Part shown: positions 40,901-53,620 of the stretch, in pieces
Layout of the letters: the number at the start of each line of letters is the position of its first letter
Position numbering within the stretch: the first letter of the stretch is position 1
Source of the DNA: Odiellus spinosus
Taxonomy: Eukaryota; Arthropoda; Arachnida; Opiliones; Phalangiidae
Direction of reading: 5' to 3'
Assembly (NCBI GenBank): GCA_963920705.1
Contig: OY987233.1
Location: forward strand, 186,001 to 250,000
DNA: 64,000 nucleotides
Notes under the pieces: generated by a model
Databases searched by the model: none
Told to the model about the DNA's origin: nothing
Seen by the model: only the letters and a program-made list of their open reading frames with translations
Program-made: the position numbers and the translations under genes

Positions 40901-41830
40901 CTTGGGAAATTTGTGGTTCTACTCTTGCAAATTTGTGGATCTACACTTTGCAAATTTGTGGATATACACTTGGGAAATTTGTGGATCTACACTTGGCAAA
41001 TTTGTGGGTCTACACTTTGCAAATTTGTGGATCTACACTTGGGAAATTTGTGGATCTACACTTGGGAAATTTTTGGATCTACACTTGGGAAATTTGGGGA
41101 TCTACACTTGGGAAATTTGTGGATTTATACTTGGCAAATTTTGGGATTTATACATGGGAAATTTGTGGATTTATACTTGAGAAATTTGTGGATTTATAAT
41201 TGGGAAATTTGTGGATTTATAATTGGGATATTTGTGGATTTATATTTGGGAAATTTGTGGATCTACACTTGGCAAATTTGTGGATCTACACTTGGGAAAT
41301 TTGTGGATCTACTCTTGCCAATTTGTGGATCTACACTTTGCAAATTTGTGGATATACACTTGGGAAATTTGTGGATCTACACTTGGCAAATTTGTGGGTC
41401 TACACTTTGCAAATTTGTGGATCTACACTTGGGAAATTTGTGGATCTACACTTGGGAAATTTTTGGATTTATACTTGGGAAATTTGGGGATTTATACTTG
41501 GGAAATTTAAGGATTTATAATTGGGAAATTTGTGGATTTATACTTGGGAAATTTGTGGATTTATACTTGGAAAATTTGTGGATCTACACTTGGGAAATTT
41601 GTAGATCTACACTTGGGAAATTTGTGGATCTACACTTGGGAAATTTTTGGATCTACACCTGGGAAATTTGTGGATCTAAACTTGGGAAATTTTTGGATCT
41701 ACACTTGGGAAATTTGTGGATCTACACTTGGGAAATTTTAGGATCTACACTAGGGAAATTTGTGGATCTACACTTGGGAAATATGTGGATCTACACTTGG
41801 GAAATTTGTGGATCTACACTTGGGAAATTT
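34984..41830. repeat. Three HOR units spaced 2,365 and 2,504 bp
   Basis: Matching starts lie at 34,984, 37,349 and 39,853. Each unit contains a core of ~1.4-1.6 kb with GTTGGATTTATTCTTGGG-like T-type runs, the GTGGTTCTACTCTTGC monomer (~35,907, ~38,387 and ~40,914), TTTTGGGATTTATACATGGG (~36,132, ~38,612 and ~41,140) and GGGATATTTGTGG next to TTATAATTGGG monomers (~36,242, ~38,722 and ~41,226). The cores are followed by differing tails. The first two run into GTTATTCTAC segments (36,754 and 37,030; 39,442); the third runs into a quadruple ACAAAG cluster. No marker cassette lies inside the cores. Confidence 0.8.
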
Positions 41831-43260
41831 GTGGATCTATACAAAGGGAAATTTGTGGATCTATACAAAGGGAAATTTGTGGATCTATACAAAGGGAAAT
41901 TTGTGGATCTATACAAAGCACAATTTGGATCTATACTTGGAAAATTTGTGGATTTATTCTTATAAAATTTGGGGATATATGCTTGGAAATTTGTTGATCT
42001 ATACTTGTTAAATATGTGTATCTACACTTGGGAAATTTGTGGATCTACACTTGGGAAATTTGTGGATCTGCACTTGGGAAATTTACGGATTTATACTTGG
42101 GAAATTTGTGTATTTATACTTGGGAAATTTGTGGATTTATGCTTAGGAAATTTGTGGATTTATACTTAGGAAATTTGTGGATTTATATTTGGGAGATTTT
42201 TGGATTTATACTTGGGAAATTTGTGGACTTATACTTGGGAAATTTGTGGATTTACACTTGGCAAATTTGTGGATCTACACTTGGCAAATTTGTGGATCTA
42301 CACTTGGGAAATTTGTGGATCTACACTTGGGAAATTTGTGGATCTACACTTGGAAAATTTGTGGATCTACACTTGGGAAATTTGTGGATCTATTCTTGGG
42401 AAATTTGTGGATCTACACTAGGGAAATTTGTGGATCTACACTTGGGAAATTTGTGGATCTACACTTGGGAAATTTGTGGATCTCACTTGGGAAATTTGGG
42501 GATTTAAACTTGGGAAATATGTGGATTTATACTTGGGAAATTTGTGGATTTATATTTGGGAAATTTGTGGATCTACACTTTGGAAATTTGTGGATCTACA
42601 CTTGGGAAATTTGTGGATCTACACTTGGGAAATTTGTGGATCTACACTTGGGAAATTTGTGGATCTACACTTGGGAAATTTTTGGATCTACGCTTGGGAA
42701 ATTTGTGGATCTACACTTGGGAAATTTGTGGATCTACACTTGGGAAATTTTTGGATCTTCACTTGGGAAATTTGTGGATCTAAACTTGGGAAATTTGTGG
42801 ATCTACACTTGGGAAATTTGTGGATCTACACTTGGGAAATTTGTGGATCTACTCTTGGGAAATTTGTGGATCTACACTAGGGAAATTTGTGGATCTACAC
42901 TTGGGAAATTTGTGGATCTACACTTGGGAAATTTGTGGATCTATACAAAGGGAAATTTGTGGATCTATACAAAGCAAAATTTGGATCTAAACTTGGAAAA
43001 ATTGTGGATTTATTCTTTGAAAATTTGGGGATATATGCTTGGAAATTTGTTGATCTATACTTGGGAATTATGTGTATATATACTTGGGATTTTTGTGGAT
43101 CTACACTTGTAAATTTGTGGATCTACACTTGGAAAATTTTTGGATCTACACTTTGGAAATTTGTGGATTAACACTTGGCAAATTTGTGGATCTACACTTG
43201 CGAAATTTGTGGATCTACACTTGGCAAATTTGTTAATCCACACTTGGGAAATTTGGGGAT
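41831..43260. repeat. Transition segment between left and right domains
   Basis: The segment opens with a run of four ACAAAG monomers (41,841, 41,865, 41,889 and 41,913; the last reads AAAGCACAATTTGG) and then the last GCGGATTTA-type landmark, starting ACGG at 42,085. A CTCACTTGGG 22-mer lies at ~42,481. Right-domain markers then begin: GATCTTCACTTGGG (~42,755) and CTTGGAAAAATTGTGG with a double ACAAAG (~42,945). From 43,030 to 43,260 monomers are unusually irregular (GGGAATTATG, GTATATATAC, GTGGATTAACAC and GTTAATCCACAC). Confidence 0.75.
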
Positions 43261-46200
43261 TTATACTTGGGAAATTTGTGGATTTATACTTGGGAAATTT
43301 GTGGATTTATAATTGGGAGATTTGTGGATTTATATTTGGGAAATTTGTGGATCTACACTTGGGAAATTTGTGGATCTACACTTGGAAAATTTGTGGATCT
43401 ACACTTGGGAAATTTGTGGATCTACACTTGGGAAATTTTTGGATCTACACTTGGGAAATTTGTGGATCTACACTTGGGAAATTTTTGGATCTTCACTTGG
43501 GAAATTTGTGGATCTACACTTGGGAAATTTGTGGATCTACACTTGGGAAATTTGTGGATCTACTCTTTTGAAATTTGTGGATCTACACTAGGGAAAATTT
43601 GTGGATCTACACTTGGGAAATTTGTGGATCTACACTTGGGAAATTTGTGGATCTATACAAAGGGAAATTTGTGGATCTATACAAAGCAAAATTTGGATCT
43701 AAACTTGGAAAAATTGTTTATTTATTCTTGGAAAATTTGTGGATATATGCTTTTAAATTTGTTGATCTATACTTGGGAAATATGTGTATCTATACTTGGG
43801 ATTTTTGTGGATCTACAGTTGGCAAATTTGTGGATCTACACTTTGCAAATTTGTGGATCTACACTTGGGAAATTTGTGGATCTACACTTGCAAATTTGTG
43901 GATCTACACTTGGCAAATTTGTGGATCTACACTTTGCAAATTTGTGGATCTACACTTGGGAAATGTGTGGATCTACACTTGGCAAATTTGTGGATCTACA
44001 CTTGGCAAATTTGTGGATCTACACTTGGGAAATTTGTTGATCTACACTTGCGAAATTTGTGGATCTACTCTTGGGAAATTTGTGGATCTACACTAAAGAA
44101 ATTTGTGGATCTACACTTGGGAAATATGTGGATCTACACTTGGGAAATTTGTGGATCTATACAAAGGGAAATTTGTGGATCTATACAAAGGGAAATTTTT
44201 GGATCTATACAAAGAAAATTTGGATCTAAACTTGGAAAAATTGTGGATTTATTCTTGGAAAATTTGGGGATATATGCTTGGAAATTTATTGATCTATACT
44301 TGGGAAATATGTGTATCTATACTTCAGATTTTTGTGGATCTACACTTGGCAAATTTGTGGATCTACACTTTGCAAATTTGTGGATCTACACTTGGGAAAT
44401 TTTTGGATCTACACTAGTGAAATTTGTGGATCTACACTTGGAAAATTTGTGGATCTACACTTGGGAAATTTGTGGATCTACACTTGGGAAATTTGTGGAT
44501 CTATACAAAGCAAAATTTGGATCTAAACTTGGAAAAATTGTAGATTTATTCTTGGAAAATTTGGGGATATATGCTTGGAAATTTGTTGATCTATACTTGG
44601 CAAATTTGTGGATCTACACTTGGGAAATTTGGGGATTTATACTTGGGAAATTTGTGGATCTTCACTTGGGAAATTTGTGGATCTACACTTGGCAAATTTG
44701 TGGATCTACACTTGGGAAATTTGGGGATTTATACTTGGGAAATTTGGGGATTTATACTTGGGAAATTTGTGGATTTATAATTGGGAAATTTGTGGATTTA
44801 TAATTGGGAAATTTGTGGATTTATATTTGGGAAATTTGTGGATCTACACTTGGGAAATTTGTGGATCTACACTTGGGAAATTTGTGGATCTACACTTGGA
44901 AAATTTGTGGATCTACACTTGGGAAATTTGTGGATCTACACTTGGGAAATTTGTTGATCTACACTTGGGAAATTTGTGGATCTACACTTGGGAAATTTTT
45001 GGATCTTCACTTGGGAAATTTGTGGATCTACACTTGGGAAATTTGTGGATCTACACTTGGGAAATTTGTGGATCTACACTTGGGAAATTTGTGGATCTAC
45101 ACATGGAAAATTTGTGGATCTACACTTGGGAAATTTGTGGATCTACACTTGGGAAATTTTTGGATCTACACTTGGGAAATTTGTGGATCTACTCTTTTGA
45201 AATTTGTGGATCTACATTAGGGAAATTTGTGGATCTACACTTGGGAAATTTGTGGATCTACACTTGGGAAATTTGTGGATCTATACAAAGGGAAATTTGT
45301 GGATCTATACAAAGCAAAATTTGGATCTAAACTTGGAAAAATTGTGGATTTATTCTTGGAAAATTTGGGGATATATGCTTGGAAATTTGTTGATCTATAC
45401 TTGGGAAATATGTGTATCTATACTTGGGATTTTTGTGGATCTACCGTTGGCAAATTTGTGGACCTACACTTTGCAAATTTGTGGATCTACACTTGGGAAA
45501 TTTGTGGATCTACACTAGTGAAATTTGTGGATCTACACTTGGAAAATTTGTGGATCTACACTTGGGAAATTTGTGGATCTACACTTGGGAAATTTGTGGA
45601 TCTATACAAAGCAAAATTTGGATCTAAACTTGGAAAAATTGTGGATTTATTCTTGGAAAATTTGGGGATATATGCTTGGAAATTTGTTGATCTATACTTG
45701 GGGAATGTGTGTATCTATACTTGGGATTTTTGTGGATCTACATTGGCAAATTTGTGGATCTACACTTGGGAAATTTTTGGATCTACACTTGGGAAATTTG
45801 TGGATCTACACTTGGGAAACTTTTGGATCTTCACTTGGGAAATTTGTGGATCTACACTTGGCAAATTTGTGGATCTACACTTGGGAAATTTGTGGATTTA
45901 TAATTGGGAAATTTGTGGATTTATAATTGGGAAATTTGTGGATTTATATTTGGGAAATTTGTGGATCTACACTTGGGGAATTTGTGGATCTACACTTGGG
46001 AAATTTGTGGATCTACACTTAGAAAATTTGTGGATCTACACTTGGGAAATTTGTGGATCTACACTTGGGAAATTTGTTTATCTACACTAGGGAAATTTGT
46101 GGATCTACACTTGGGAAATTTTTGGATCTTCACTTGGGAAATTTGTGGATCTACACTTGCAAATTTGTGGATCTACACTTGGCAAATTTGTGGATCTACA

Positions 46201-47529
46201 CTTTGCAAATTTGTGGATCTACACTTGGGAAATTTGTGGATTTACACTTGGCAAATTTGTGGATCTACACTTGGTAAATTTGTGGATCTACAGTTGGCAA
46301 ATTTTTGGATCTTCACTTGGGAAATTTGTGGATCTACACTTGGGAAATTTGTGGATCTACACTTGGGAAATTTGTGGATCTACACTTGGGAAATTTGTGG
46401 ATCTACACATGGAAAATTTGTGGATCTACACTTGGGAAATTTGTGGATCTACACTTGGGAAATTTGTGGATCTACACTTGGGAAATTTTTGGATCTACAC
46501 TTGGGAAATTTGTGGATCTACACTTGGGAAATTTTTGGATCTTCACTTGGGAAATTTGTGGATCTACACTTGGGAAATTTGTGGATCTACACTTGGGAAA
46601 TTTGTGGATCTACTCTTTTGAAATTTGTGGATCTACAAAAGGGAAATTTGTGGATCTACACTTGGGAAATTTGTGGATCTACACTTGGGAAATTTGTGGA
46701 TCTATACAAAGGGAAATTTGTGGATCTATACAAAGCAAAATTTGGATCTAAACTTGGAAAAATTGTGGATTTATTCTTGGAAAATTTGGGGATATATGCT
46801 TGGAAATTTGTTGATCTATACTTGGGAAATATGTGTATCTATACTTGGGATTTTTGTGGATCTACAGTTGGCAAATTTGTGGATCTACACTTTGCAAATT
46901 TGTGGATCTACACTTGGGAAATTTGTGGATCTACACTTGCAAATTTGTGGATCTACACTTGGCAAATTTGTGGATCTACACTTTGCAAATTTGTGGATCT
47001 ACACTTGGGAAATTTGTGGATTTACACTTGGCAAATTTGTGGATCTACACTTGGTAAATTTGTGGATCTACACTTGGCAAATTTGTGGATCTACACTTGG
47101 CAAATTTGTGGATCTACACTTGGGAAATTTGTTGATCTACACTTGCGAAATTTGTGGATCTACTCTTGGGAAATTTGTGGATCTACACTAAAGAAATTTA
47201 TGGATCTACACTAATGAAATTTGTGGATCTACACTTGGGAAATATGTGGATCTACACTTGGGAAATTTTTGGATCTACACTTGGGAAATTTGTGGATCTA
47301 CACTTGGGAAATTTTTGGATCTTCACTTGGGAAATTTGTGGATCTACACTTGGGAAATTTGTGGATCTACACTTGGGAAATTTGTGGATCTACTCTTTTG
47401 AAATTTGTGGATCTACACTAGGGAAATTTGTGGATCTACACTTGGGAAATTTGTGGATCTACACTTGGGAAATTTGTTGATCTACACTTGCGAAATTTGT
47501 GGATCTACTCTTGGGAAATTTGTGGATCT

Positions 47530-48860
47530 ACACTAAAGAAATTTATGGATCTACACTAATGAAATTTGTGGATCTACACTTGGGAAATATGTGGATCTAC
47601 ACTTGGGAAATTTGTGGATCTATACAAAGGGAAATTTGTGGATCTATACAAAGGGAAATTTGTGGATCTATACAAAGCAAAATTTGGATCTAAACTTGGA
47701 AAAATTGTGGATTTATTCTTGGAAAATTTGGGGATATATGCTTGGAAATTTATTGATCTATACTTGGGAAATATGTGTATCTATACTTGGGATTTTTGTG
47801 GATTTACACTTGGCAAATTTGTGGATCTACACTTTGCAAATTTGTGGATCTACACTTGGCAAATTTGTGGATCTACACTTTGCAAATTTGTGGATCTACA
47901 CTTGGGAAATGTGTTGATTTACACTTGGCAAATTTATGGATCTACACTTGGTAAATTTGTGGATCTACACTTGGCAAATTTGTGGATCTACACTTGGCAA
48001 ATTTGTGGATCTACACTTGGGAAATTTGTTGATCTACGCTTGCGAAATTTGTGGATCTACTCTTGGGAAATTTGTGGATCTACACTAAAGAAATTTGTGG
48101 ATCTACACTTGGGAAATATGTGGATCTACACTTGGGAAATTTGTGGATCTATACAAAGGGAAATTTGTGGATCTATACAAAGGGAAATTTGTGGATCTAT
48201 ACAAAGGGAAATTTGTGGATCTATACAAAGCAAAATTTGGATCTAAACTTGGAAAAATTGTGGATTTATTCTTGGAAAATTTGGGGATATATGCTTGGAA
48301 ATTTATTGATCTATACTTGGGAAATATGTGTATCTATACTTGGGATTTTTGTGGATTTACACTTGGCAAATTTGTGGATCTACACTTTGCAAATTTGTGG
48401 ATCTACACTTGGCAAATTTGTGGATCTACACTTTGCAAATTTGTGGATCTACACTTGGGAAATGTGTGGATTTACACTTGGCAAATTTGTGGATCTACAC
48501 TTGGTAAATTTGTGGATCTACACTTGGCAAATTTGTGGATCTACACTTGGGAAATTTGTTGATCTACGCTTGCGAAATTTGTGGATCTACTCTTGGGAAA
48601 TTTGTGGATCTACACTAAAGAAATTTGTGGATCTACACTTGGGAAATATGTGGATCTACACTTGGGAAATTTGTGGATCTATACAAAGGGAAATTTGTGG
48701 ATCTATACAAAGGGAAATTTGTGGCTCTATACAAAGCAAAATTTGTGGATCTATACAAAGCAAAATTTGGATCTAAACTTGGAAAAATTGTGGATTTATT
48801 CTTGGAAAATTTGGGGATATATGCTTGGAAATTTATTGATCTATACTTGGGAAATATGTG
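47530..48860. repeat. Run of ~529-bp sub-units (CTAAAGAAA + ACAAAG cluster)
   Basis: Matching points lie at 47,566, 48,095 and 48,625, spaced 529 and 530 bp. Each sub-unit has CTAAAGAAA, GGGAAATATGTGG, three or four ACAAAG monomers, the ATATATGC cassette, TTTGCAAA monomers, AATGTGTGG or AATGTGTTG, and GATCTACGCTTGCG. The same sub-unit recurs at 51,333/51,862/~52,368, 54,226/54,779, 56,084/56,613 and 62,035/62,564. Spacings there are 506-553 bp, differing by multiples of about one monomer. Confidence 0.82.
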
Positions 48861-51800
48861 TATCTATACTTGGGATTTTTGTGGATCTACACTTGGCAAA
48901 TTTGTGGATCTACACTTGGGAAATTTTTGGATCTTCACTTGGGAAATTTGTGGATCTACACTTGGGAAATTTGTGGATCTACACTTGGGAAATTTGTGGA
49001 TCTACACTTGGGAAATTTGTGGATCTACACATGGAAAATTTGTGGATCTACACTTGGGAAATTTTTGGATCTACACTAGGGAAATTTGTGGATCTACACT
49101 TGGAAAATTTGTGGATCTACACTTGGGAAATTTGTGGATCTACACTTGGGAAATTTGTGGATCTATACAAAGCAAAATTTGGATCTAAACTTGGAAAAAT
49201 TGTGGATTTATTCTTGGAAAATTTGGGGATATATGCTTGAAAATTTGTTGATCTATACTTGGGAAATGTGTTTATCTATACTTGGGATTTTTGTGGATCT
49301 ACACTTGGCAAATTTGTGGATCTACACTTGGGAAATTTTTGAATCTACACTTGGGAAATTTGTGGATCTACACTTGGGAAATTTTTGGATCTTCACTTGG
49401 GAAATTTGTGGATCTACACTTGGCAAATTTGTGGATCTACACTTGGGAAATTTGGGGATTTATACTTGGGAAATTTGGGGATTTATACTTGGGAAATTTG
49501 TGGATTTATAATTGGGAAATTTGTGGATTTATAATTGGGAAATTTGTGGATTTATATTTGGGAAATTTGTGGATCTACACTTGGGAAATTTGTGGATCTA
49601 CACTTGGGAAATTTGTGGATCTACACTTGGAAATTTGTGGATCTACACTTGGGAAATTTGTGGATCTACACTTGGGAAATTTGTTGATCTACACTTGGGA
49701 AATTTTTGGATCTTCACTTGGGAAATTTGTGGATCTACACTTGGGAAATTTGTGGATCTACACTTGGGAAATTTGTGGATCTACACTTGGGAAATTTGTG
49801 GATCTACACTTGCAAATTTGTGGATCTACACTTGGCAAATTTGTGGATCTACACTTTGCAAATTTGTGGATCTACACTTGGGAAATGTGTGGATTTACAC
49901 TTGGCAAATTTGTGGATCTACACTTGGTAAATTTGTGGATCTACACTTGGCAAATTTGTGGATCTACACTTGGCAAATTTGTGGATCTACACTTGGGAAA
50001 TTTGTTGATCTACACTTGCGAAATTTGTGGATCTACTCTTGGGAAATTTGTGGATCTACACTAAAGAAATTTGTGGATCTACACTTGGGAAATATGTGGA
50101 TCTACACTTGGGAAATTTGTGGATCTATACAAAGGGAAATTTGTGGATCTATACAAAGGGAAATTTGTGGATCTATACAAAGCAAAATTTGGATCTAAAC
50201 TTGGAAAAATTGTGGATTTATTCTTGGAAAATTTGGGGATATATGCTTGGAAATTTATTGATCTATACTTGGGAAATATGTGTATCTATACTTGGGATTT
50301 TTGTGGATTTACACTTGGCAAATTTGTGGATCTACACTTTGCAAATTTGTGGATCTACACTTTGCAAATTTGTGGATCTACACTTGGTAAATTTGTGGAT
50401 CTACACTTGGGAAATTTGTGGATCTACACTTGCAAATTTGTGGATCTACACTCTGCAAATTTGTGGATCTACACTTTGCAAATTTGTGGATCTACACTTG
50501 GGAAATTTGTGGATTTACACTTGGCAAATTTGTGGATCTACACTTGGTAAATTTGTGGATCTACACTTGGCAAATTTGTGGATCTACACTTGGGAAATTT
50601 GTTGATCTACACTTGCGAAATTTGTGGATCTACTCTTGGGAAATTTGTGGATCTACACTAAAGAAATTTATGGATCTACACTAATGAAATTTGTGGATCT
50701 ACACTTGGGAAATATGTGGATCTACACTTGGGAAATTTTTGGATCTACACTTGGGAAATTTGTGGATCTACACTTGGGAAATTTTTGGATCTTCACTTGG
50801 GAAATTTGTGGATCTACACTTGGGAAATTTGTGGATCTACACTTGGGAAATTTTTGGATCTACTCTTTTGAAATTTGTGGATCTACACTAGGGAAATTTG
50901 TGGATCTACACTTGGGAAATTTGTGGATCTACACTTGGGAAATTTGTGGATCTATACAAAGGGAAATTTGTGGATCTATACAAAGCAAAATTTAGATCTA
51001 AACTTGGAAAAATTGTGGATTTATTCTTGGAAAATTTGGGGATATATGCTTGGAAATTTGTTGATCTATACTTGGGAAATATGTGTATCTATACTTGGGA
51101 TTTTTGTGGATCTACAGTTGGCAAATTTGTGGATCTACACTTTGCAAATTTGTGGATCTACACTTTGGAAATTTGTGGATCTACACTTGCAAATTTGTGG
51201 ATCTACACTTGGCAAATTTGTGGATCTACACTTGGGAAATTGGTTGATCTACACTTGCGAAATTTGTGGATCTACTCTTGGGAAATTTGTGGATCTACAC
51301 TAAAGAAATTTATGGATCTACACTAATGAAATTTGTGGATCTACACTTGGGAAATATGTGGATCTACACTTGGGAAATTTGTGGATCTATACAAAGGGAA
51401 ATTTGTGGATCTATACAAAGGGAAATTTGTGGATCTATACAAAGCAAAATTTGGATCTAAACTTGGAAAAATTGTGGATTTATTCTTGGAAAATTTGGGG
51501 ATATATGCTTGGAAATTTATTGATCTATACTTGGGAAATATGTGTATCTATACTTGGGATTTTTGTGGATTTACACTTGGCAAATTTGTGGATCTACACT
51601 TTGCAAATTTGTGGATCTACACTTGGCAAATTTGTGGATCTACACTTTGCAAATTTGTGGATCTACACTTGGGAAATGTGTGGATTTACACTTGGCAAAT
51701 TTGTGGATCTACACTTGGTAAATTTGTGGATCTACACTTGGCAAATTTGTGGATCTACACTTGGCAAATTTGTGGATCTACACTTGGGAAATTTGTTGAT

Positions 51801-52559
51801 CTACGCTTGCGAAATTTGTGGATCTACTCTTGGGAAATTTGTGGATCTACACTAAAGAAATTTGTGGATCTACACTTGGGAAATATGTGGATCTACACTT
51901 GGGAAATTTGTGGATCTATACAAAGGGAAATTTGTGGATCTATACAAAGGGAAATTTGTGGATCTATACAAAGCAAAATTTGGATCTAAACTTGGAAAAA
52001 TTGTGGATTTATTCTTGGAAAATTTGGGGATATATGCTTGGAAATTTATTGATCTATACTTGGGAAATATGTGTATCTATACTTGGGATTTTTGTGGATT
52101 TACACTTGGCAAATTTGTGGATCTACACTTTGCAAATTTGTGGATCTACACTTGGCAAATTTGTGGATCTACACTTTGCAAATTTGTGGATCTACACTTG
52201 GGAAATGTGTGGATTTACACTTGGCAAATTTGTGGATCTACACTTGGTAAATTTGTGGATCTACACTTGGCAAATTTGTGGATCTACACTTGGGAAATTT
52301 GTTGATCTACGCTTGCGAAATTTGTGGATCTACTCTTGGGAAATTTGTGGATCTACACTAAAGAAATTTGTGGATCTACACTTGGGAAATATGTGGATCT
52401 ACACTTGGGAAATTTGTGGATCTATAAAAAGGGAAATTTGTGGATCTATACAAAGGGAAATTTGTGGCTCTATACAAAGCAAAATTTGTGGATCTATACA
52501 AAGCAAAATTTGGATCTAAACTTGGAAAAATTGTGGATTTATTCTTGGAAAATTTGGGG

Positions 52560-53400
52560 ATATATGCTTGGAAATTTATTGATCTATACTTGTGAAATAT
52601 GTGTATCTATACTTGGGATTTTTGTGGATCTACACTTGGCAAATTTGTGGATCTACACTTGGGAAATTTGTGGATCTACACTTGGGAAATTTGTGGATCT
52701 ACACTTGGGAAATTTGTGGATCTACACATGGAAAATTTGTGGATCTACACTTGGGAAATTTTTGGATCTACACTAGGGAAATTTGTGGATCTACACTTGA
52801 AAAATTTGTGGATCTACACTTGGGAAATTTGTGGATCTACACTTGGGAAATTTGTGGATCTATACAAAGCAAAATTTGGATCTAAACTTGGAAAAATTGT
52901 GGATTTATTCTTGGAAAGTTTGGGGATATATGCTTGAAAATTTGTTGATCTATACTTGGGAAATGTGTTTATCTATACTTGGGATTTTTGTGGATCTACA
53001 CTTGGCAAATTTGTGGATCTACACTTGGGAAATTTTTGGATCTACACTTGGGAAATTTGTGGATCTACACTTGGGAAATTTGTGGATCTACACTTGGGAA
53101 ATTTGTGGATCTACACTTGGGAAATTTGTGGATCTACACATGGAAAATTTGTGGATCTACACTTGGGAAATTTTTGGATCTACACTAGGGAAATTTGTGG
53201 ATCTACACTTGAAAAATTTGTGGATCTACACTTGGGAAATTTGTGGATCTACACTTGGGAAATTTGTGGATCTATACAAAGCAAAATTTGGATCTAAACT
53301 TGGAAAAATTGTGGATTTATTCTTGGAAAGTTTGGGGATATATGCTTGAAAATTTGTTGATCTATACTTGGGAAATGTGTTTATCTATACTTGGGATTTT
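52560..53400. repeat. 412-bp tandem duplication with private variants
   Basis: Two adjacent segments share changes seen only here: CTTGAAAAATTTG at 52,796 and 53,208, and GGAAAGTTTGGGG at ~52,914 and ~53,326, each 412 bp apart. Each copy includes one single-ACAAAG cassette and a GTGTTTATCTATAC monomer. Corresponding segments at ~49,230 and ~55,310 lack the GGAAAGTTTGG change. The duplication is therefore younger than the larger right-domain units. Confidence 0.88.
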
Positions 53401-53620
53401 TGTGGATCTACACTTGGCAAATTTGTGGATCTACACTTGGGAAATTTTTGGATCTACACTTGGGAAATTTGTGGATCTACACTTGGGAAATTTTTGGATC
53501 TTCACTTGGGAAATTTGTGGATCTACACTTGGCAAATTTGTGGATCTACACTTGGGAAATTTGGGGATTTATACTTGGGAAATTTGGGGATTTATACTTG
53601 GGAAACTTGTGGATTTATAA

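Noticed and set aside
43055-43243. Minus-strand open frame of 62 codons
   Set aside because: It exists because irregular monomers here have lost the TAG that each regular monomer carries on the minus strand. It is made of the same satellite and has no recognisable domain.
47566-48625. Sub-unit of 529 bp = 23 x 23 as a meaningful number
   Set aside because: The unit contains 21-, 22- and 24-bp monomers and related spacings are 506, 530 and 553 bp, so the square is a coincidence.
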